A stretch of 10,693 nt of DNA. Source: CAYXPG01 sp964564845. Its GTDB lineage: Bacteria; Planctomycetota; Phycisphaerae; Sedimentisphaerales; Anaerobacaceae. The translations under genes were made by a program, and so were the position numbers. Positions 7,067 to 10,693 of the stretch are shown one piece after another. The first letter of the stretch is position 1; the number at the start of each line of letters is the position of its first letter. The notes under the pieces were generated by a model. The model was not told the origin of the DNA. It saw nothing but the letters and a program-made list of their open reading frames with translations, and made no database searches. The stretch spans positions 1 through 10,693 of the forward strand of contig CAZMCN010000073.1 of NCBI GenBank assembly GCA_964564845.1, in the 5' to 3' direction.

Positions 7067-7211
7067 GCGTCACAACCAACAAACCCCTGTCTCATCTCTG
7101 TGTCTTATTTTTCCTATCCGCTAAACGACGCTGCACGCCAATTTCCATCAACCAATCCCCTTCTTATTCCTTACTCCTTAATCCTGTTTTCTCTTTTTCG
7201 TGCCTTTGCGG

Positions 7212-8315
7212 TTATAATAGTTTTTCAGCGATTATAAACGCAGCATTTTTTTTTGCGACCGCTTCGCAATTCTTCCGCATCTGCTCCAGCTTTGCATCAT
7301 CTTTCATCAGCTTTTCCAGTTCCTCGGCCAGCCAATCCGACCGCTCTTTTTCGTCCGGCAAATCATCCACAATTATCGCCGCTGCGGCCTCGACCAATTT
7401 GCCGGCATTGAGGTACTGATGCATATCCTTATGATACGGATACGGCATACAAATACTCGCCACACCTGCAGCGGCATACTCAGCCACACTCACCGCCCCG
7501 CTTCTGCCGATTACCAAATCCGAAGCCGCCAGAAGATCCGCCATCTCATCGCAGTAATCCAAAATCTTATAGCTGATTTTCACACCAGCATATTTTTCAT
7601 TTACTTTTTCAAAATTGGCCTGGCCTGTCAGATGAACTATCTGCCAGGCATCGGCGTAAGCACTCAATTTATCCAGCAGCGAACATACCGCATCATTAAT
7701 ATTTTGTGAGCCGCTTGATGCACCGGTTATAAGCAGCGTCTTTTTATTCTTATCAAGCCCTAACCGCTCTATCGCTTTTGTCGGCTGGGGATTTTCAAAT
7801 CCGCTTCGCAGCGGACATCCGACGGTATGCACTTCGGCCTTTCGCCTGATAAAATATTTGGCCGTCTCTTCGAACTGCACAAAAATCTCATCCGCCCAGC
7901 GTGATGTTATTTTGTTTGCTTTTCCGGGCACAATATCGACATTCAAGAGTTTAACGGGGATTTTGAGTTTATGTGCCGCCCTGCAAACTGACGCCGACAC
8001 AAACCCGCCGATACCGATAACTGTCGGATTTTCGCTTTTTGCAATTATCTCTTCGGCGACTCGGCTGCTTTTCAAAAACGCACAGATAAATTCTATTAGT
8101 TTGCCCGGCCGGGCTGAAAATGCTTTAGCCGGCAGCTGTGTGAACTTAAAATCGGTTTGTGAAAGGACTTTAGCGTCGATTTTACGACTGCTGACAAAGA
8201 AATGTATTTTTGCTTCCGGTTCGAGCCTGGCTATTTGTTCTGCAACAGCAACTGCGGGATAGATATGTCCGCCGGTTCCTCCGCCGGCAAAGAAAAAAAT
8301 TCTGCCGTTCATCAT
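7212..8315 (-). CDS. murG: MurG, lipid II-forming GlcNAc transferase (divergent)
   Basis: MurG transfers GlcNAc from UDP-GlcNAc to lipid I on the inner face of the membrane, giving lipid II. The 367-residue product has the GT28 N-terminal glycine loop GGGTGGHIYP (11-20), GIGGFVSA (101-108), GASSGSQNIN (198-207), GRSGAVSVAEYAAAG (270-284) and HKDMHQYLNA (295-304), in the family order and length. Several usual residues differ: the HEQN acceptor-loop motif reads LNVD (124-127, before IVPGKANK), the Tyr of GGYVS is Phe, and the first Gln of the QQ pair is His. The conserved Arg, Glu and Asn of the donor site remain. The ATG at 8315 overlaps the ftsW stop as ATGA, with GGGAG 7 bases upstream, so the two genes are translationally coupled. 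No murC or ftsQ follows. Confidence 0.93.
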   Translation of the reverse strand: MMNGRIFFFAGGGTGGHIYPAVAVAEQIARLEPEAKIHFFVSSRKIDAKVLSQTDFKFTQLPAKAFSARPGKLIEFICAFLKSSRVAEEIIAKSENPTVIGIGGFVSASVCRAAHKLKIPVKLLNVDIVPGKANKITSRWADEIFVQFEETAKYFIRRKAEVHTVGCPLRSGFENPQPTKAIERLGLDKNKKTLLITGASSGSQNINDAVCSLLDKLSAYADAWQIVHLTGQANFEKVNEKYAGVKISYKILDYCDEMADLLAASDLVIGRSGAVSVAEYAAAGVASICMPYPYHKDMHQYLNAGKLVEAAAAIIVDDLPDEKERSDWLAEELEKLMKDDAKLEQMRKNCEAVAKKNAAFIIAEKLL

Positions 8316-9475
8316 TTCTTTTCTCCCGCTTTCTTTTTTGGCGATTGTTTGGCAATATTTATCAGCACACCCACCGCAGCCGCCGACAGCAGCATACTTG
8401 TTCCGCCGGCACTTACAAACGGAAGCGGTATTCCTTTTGTCGGCAGTACGACCGTCACTACGCCTATATTAAGTGCCGCTTGAGTAGCGATTGTCAGGAC
8501 AATTCCGCACGCCAGAAGTCGTCCAAAGCTGTCTTTGCAGCGAGAAACAACCAGAATCCCCAGCCAGAGGAAAGCGATAAACAGCCCGATTACTACAGCG
8601 GTGCCGACAAAACCGAGTTCTTCACCGATGATGGCGAAAATAAAATCCGTTGTATCTTCCGGCAGATGCCCGTACTTGCAAATTCCCCTGCCTAACCCTC
8701 TGCCCCACAATCCGCCGGACCCCAGTGCAATCAAAGACTGATTTGCCTGATAAGCGTCGGAATCAGCCCATTCTTCAGGATTAAGAAAAGCTACAATCCT
8801 GCGAACTCTGGCAGGTGAGCTAAATAAAGCTGCGCAAAAAGCAAGTGCGCCAAACGGAACCAAGGTTAAGATGTGCCAGAGTTTTACGCCGGCGATTATT
8901 AATAACAAAAAAGCCAGAAGCGTTATAAATGCTGCCGTGCCAAAATCTTCGATGATTGTTAATGCAACAACAATCCCGATAGCCAGACAAATCGGGACAA
9001 ATCTTTTACGGTATAACCCTAATGTATCATTGAACTTATCACAAAAGGCGACGAGGAAAAAAACGATTGCCCATTTAGCCAGTTCGGAAGGTTGAAAACT
9101 AATCATAAACGGGCCTGCCGGGATGCGCAGCCATCGCCGGGCACGGTTTATTTCGGTGCCCAACCGCGGAATTAAAACGATTATAAGTAACGTTATGCTA
9201 AGGACTAACATAAAAGCGGTTGGGGATTTGAACCAGCCATTTGCGAAACTGAATCTGCGATAATTGATGCGGGAAACAGAGTACATAATAATACAGGCCA
9301 GGGGAAAAAAGAGGATTTGGCGCAGGCCGGTGAAATCATAAAACGCTCGTAAGCTGTGCTGCTGACTTATGTTAACGTCGGCGGAGAAGACAAAGACGGT
9401 GCCAATGGCCATCAAAACAATAACAACGGCCGGGATATAATCGGGGACCGGATTGGCTTGGTTTTTCGTAACCAC
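8312..9475 (-). CDS. ftsW: FtsW-type SEDS lipid II polymerase
   Basis: SEDS proteins polymerise lipid II into glycan strands, FtsW acting at the septum with a class B penicillin-binding protein. The 387 residues contain about ten hydrophobic segments. They include the family motifs RARRWLRIPAGP...FQPSELAKW (111-135), EDFGTAAF (176-183), GGLWGRGLGRGICKYGHLPE (254-273) with TDFIFAIIGEELG, and the C-terminal PLPFVSAGGTSML (350-362). Pairing with murG favours FtsW over RodA. The start is a GTG at 9475; no Shine-Dalgarno is visible, and a TATAAT lies too close (3 bases) to serve as its -10 box. The usual murD is not upstream. Confidence 0.93.
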   Translation of the reverse strand: MVTKNQANPVPDYIPAVVIVLMAIGTVFVFSADVNISQQHSLRAFYDFTGLRQILFFPLACIIMYSVSRINYRRFSFANGWFKSPTAFMLVLSITLLIIVLIPRLGTEINRARRWLRIPAGPFMISFQPSELAKWAIVFFLVAFCDKFNDTLGLYRKRFVPICLAIGIVVALTIIEDFGTAAFITLLAFLLLIIAGVKLWHILTLVPFGALAFCAALFSSPARVRRIVAFLNPEEWADSDAYQANQSLIALGSGGLWGRGLGRGICKYGHLPEDTTDFIFAIIGEELGFVGTAVVIGLFIAFLWLGILVVSRCKDSFGRLLACGIVLTIATQAALNIGVVTVVLPTKGIPLPFVSAGGTSMLLSAAAVGVLINIAKQSPKKKAGEKK

Positions 9476-9555
9476 TTTATTATATTAGAGTTATGTAACA
9501 ATTCGTTCGTGCCCGGCTAATGTGCAACAGAGCAGCTTAACAATGTATTTTCGGC

Positions 9556-9684
9556 TTATTCCAGGCGTTCACAGCAGAATTTATCGCCGTTCCATCCCGA
9601 CCTGCCAAGGTCATAAACTGCGAACATCGCCGCGTTCTTATAACTGCTTACAATTCCCCCTCCTTCCAGCCAACTGCCTATCAA
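9556..9684 (-). pseudogene. Coding-like stretch without a good start, in frame after the 67-residue protein
   Basis: Forty-two sense codons follow directly in frame after the TAA of the Cys-rich small protein and end at TAA 9556-9558. The translation looks protein-like (AVYDLGRSGWNGDKF, then CCERLE). The only early start is the TTG touching the stop; an ATG at 9627 would give 23 residues. A strong AAGGAGG at about 9660-9666 precedes non-standard codons (ATT, or TTG-TAA). It may be a small gene with an unusual start or the tail of a decayed gene. I do not recognise it. The stretch 9476-9555 holds only the region before ftsW, with no clear signal. Confidence 0.25.
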
Positions 9685-9888
9685 TTACAATTTGACCGGA
9701 TTACAGAGATTTCTTTCGCTCTTGGCTACACGACCACAGTGCTGACATTTGAACTCTGGATTTGCAATAAGAGACTCAAATCTTTCCGGCTCGCTGATAT
9801 GAATACCCTGTGACATAATGTAACAAAGGTGTTCTGTGAATGAATCACTTTTACAGTTTGGGTTATGTTGTATCTTTTCTTCTGCCAT
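9685..9888 (-). CDS. Small Cys-rich (zinc-finger-like) protein of unknown function
   Basis: The 67-residue product starts at an ATG preceded at 3 bases by AGGGGGG, a Shine-Dalgarno-like run. It carries C48-x2-C51 (KCQHCGR) and C62 (NLCNPVKL), plus HNPNC at 8-12 and C22, enough to form a small metal-binding site. No signal peptide or membrane segment is seen, so it is probably cytoplasmic. I recognise the CGRVAKSERNLCNP ending only as the type seen in short uncharacterised bacterial proteins; I give no function. It lies between two coding-like remnants and downstream of the zinc-ribbon membrane protein, so a small accessory cluster of Cys-rich proteins is possible. Confidence 0.65.
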   Translation of the reverse strand: MAEEKIQHNPNCKSDSFTEHLCYIMSQGIHISEPERFESLIANPEFKCQHCGRVAKSERNLCNPVKL

Positions 9889-9965
9889 TTCCCCCCTGCT
9901 TTCTTCGAGTCAGTTAGTCTTTTCAATTCCTCCCAGCCAACCGCCGCCGGGTTATCCCGATTTAA

Positions 9966-10103
9966 TTATTGTTTTTGCTCATCAGCTTTTTTACTCTCAA
10001 GAATCCGCTCAGCACTCTTCTCGACTTCGTTTTTGCTGAGAAAGCGATGCACTACGGTAGTTGATTCATCACTCCCAAGCTTAGTTTTCGTTATATATGC
10101 AAA
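9966..10103 (-). pseudogene. Coding-like open stretch lacking a proper start
   Basis: Forty-five sense codons on the minus strand read like a charged helical protein (VVHRFLSKNEVEKSAERI, then LESKKADEQKQ) before TAA 9966-9968. The only in-frame start is GTG at 10052 (28 residues) without a ribosome binding site. A GGGAG followed by ATG (10069) exists one frame off and stops after five codons, so a single-base frameshift would join it to this stretch. Beyond the TAA the same frame again looks coding (NPAAVGWEELKRLTDSKK, about 9897-9950). This suggests a broken small gene, or two small genes. Unrecognised. Confidence 0.3.
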
Positions 10104-10492
10104 TTATTTGTTTTTTGCAACCGAGCATTTTTGATTTTACTTATCATGAGTAAAGGCAAGCCGACAAACAATATAATTGGGGCACCCATAACAAGCGGAA
10201 TTAAGAAAAAGAGTGTTAATGCTATTGGCGTATCTCTGCCATCCAAAATTCTGCGCCAGATTTTGCCGAACATACCAGTAGTGAAACGAATACGCACAAA
10301 AGGCATGTACGATGCGAGGGGATTTATGGTCTCGTTGGAGTCACAATTGTTGCAATAATTCTGCAGAGGATTACAGGGCTGAAAGTACTTCGGACAGACT
10401 GGCCAAGCATCTTCCGGAACAAAGTCATCACTAACGTTGGCGATTTCCTCGTCACGTTGAAATATAACATCATTGTTACCTTGTTCAGCCAT
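10091..10492 (-). CDS. Zinc-ribbon membrane protein of unknown function
   Basis: The 133-residue protein has an acidic N-terminus (1-30), a Cys-rich segment C33-x6-C40-x6-C47-x2-C50, a conserved-looking linker (PLASYMPFVRIRFTTGMFGK) and a hydrophobic hairpin (about 88-117), ending in a basic tail. The layout, zinc ribbon followed by WRR and one or two membrane helices, resembles a family I associate with planctomycetes, where the first knuckle is CPxC. Here it reads C33-P-K-Y36, so one usual ligand is a Tyr (codon TAC, one base from TGC). C40 may substitute. No Shine-Dalgarno precedes the ATG at 10492, and a promoter places the transcript start on the ATG itself. Confidence 0.7.
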   Translation of the reverse strand: MAEQGNNDVIFQRDEEIANVSDDFVPEDAWPVCPKYFQPCNPLQNYCNNCDSNETINPLASYMPFVRIRFTTGMFGKIWRRILDGRDTPIALTLFFLIPLVMGAPIILFVGLPLLMISKIKNARLQKTNNLHI

Positions 10493-10498
10493 ACGAAT

Positions 10499-10527
10499 AT
10501 ACTACCAGATTACAGGTATTAAGACAA
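10499..10527 (-). promoter_or_regulatory. Candidate promoter giving a leaderless mRNA
   Basis: On the minus strand TTGTCT (10527-10522) and TAGTAT (10504-10499) are separated by 17 bases, each a 4 of 6 match. Six bases (ATTCGT) separate the -10 box from the ATG at 10492, so the expected start of transcription is the A of the start codon. The lack of any Shine-Dalgarno there agrees with this. Confidence 0.35.
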
Positions 10528-10540
10528 CCCAGAGGCAGCA

Positions 10541-10613
10541 AAAACAAATCAAAGAACAAAAATCAAAGAGTTAAAATGAAATTGATATTGCTGGTGGGGC
10601 CGGCCCCACCCTA
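10541..10613. repeat. Dispersed repeat tract and 18-bp palindrome
   Basis: AATCAAAGA occurs twice 14 bases apart (10547-10555 and 10561-10569) in an A-rich tract. It is followed by GGTGGGGCCGGCCCCACC (10593-10610), a perfect 18-bp palindrome, and CTACC. GTAGGGTGGG-type palindromes are frequent dispersed intergenic elements. The rest to 10693 has no supportable gene; ATTCCTGCTTTCGG at 10627-10640 resembles half of another common palindromic repeat. Confidence 0.5.
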
Positions 10614-10693
10614 CCAAACAATTTTGGATTCCTGCTTTCGGGTCTGTTGCTAAACAGGCTTTTATCCTTCTCATCGCAATTTACAATAATTCA

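Larger units (their letters stand above)
6685..7211. other. Gene-free interval made of dispersed repeats
   Basis: No reading frame here has a family-like protein, and rimP, expected near nusA, is absent. What can be seen is a repeat core shared with the rbfA tail (6833-6845), a perfect 11-bp inverted repeat (7033-7066), and purine/pyrimidine-skewed tracts such as 7140-7200. These tracts resemble the decayed dispersed repeats common in planctomycete intergenic DNA. I see no tRNA, rRNA or recognisable structured RNA. Confidence 0.5.

Noticed and set aside
6265..7211. Possible structured RNA gene (tmRNA, RNase P RNA, SRP RNA, tRNA) in the gap.
   Set aside because: None of the conserved sequence signatures of these RNAs could be found on either strand by eye.
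9479..9484. Consensus TATAAT just before ftsW on the minus strand.
   Set aside because: It lies 3 bases from the GTG start, so it cannot place transcription upstream of the gene, and no -35 is correctly spaced.
10570..10693. A 41-codon minus-strand frame starting near 10674.
   Set aside because: It runs through the 18-bp palindrome and the A-rich repeat, so it is almost certainly non-coding.

Overview
This window looks like part of a bacterial chromosome, most likely from a planctomycete of the Phycisphaerae/Sedimentisphaerales type. The pointers are moderate GC, long gene-poor gaps filled with short dispersed repeats, a partial division/cell-wall cluster, and a zinc-ribbon membrane protein of a kind I associate with planctomycetes. 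This placement is inference. Every gene I can support lies on the minus strand, so the window reads right to left.

Right end (about 9.5-10.7 kb): a 133-residue zinc-ribbon/transmembrane protein that may be expressed from a leaderless mRNA, then a 67-residue small Cys-rich protein. Around the latter are two coding-like stretches without a good start codon that may be decayed or overlooked small genes. The outer edge holds dispersed repeats and an 18-bp palindrome.

Middle right (7.2-9.5 kb): ftsW (lipid II polymerase of the septum) and murG (last cytoplasmic step of lipid II synthesis) overlap by 4 bases, so supply and polymerisation of the precursor are translationally linked. No other division/cell-wall cluster gene flanks them. 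MurG lacks several otherwise conserved signature residues.

Gap (6.26-7.21 kb): about 950 bases without a convincing gene. The half next to murG is a mosaic of short repeats and a perfect 11-bp inverted repeat. The half next to nusA looks like a long regulatory leader: a sigma70-type promoter, a near-perfect Shine-Dalgarno followed by ATG ATG TAG, a hairpin, and an intrinsic terminator that ends about 70 bases before nusA.

Left (0.34-6.26 kb): one apparent operon nusA - infB - rbfA - HhH-GPD-like gene - hisG. NusA (transcription elongation/termination), IF-2 (initiation) and RbfA (30S maturation) form the classic transcription-translation operon, but rimP is absent from its usual place upstream of nusA. 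The fourth gene, overlapping rbfA by ATGA, has the endonuclease III fold signature without its catalytic residues. The fifth is a long-form hisG (first step of histidine synthesis). The 3' side of hisG carries two perfect hairpins and a longer imperfect one.

I see no mobile element, CRISPR array, tRNA or rRNA. The items most worth a second look are the catalytically degenerate HhH-GPD protein inside a translation operon, the attenuator-like nusA leader, and the dispersed repeat that has become the coding C-terminus of RbfA.
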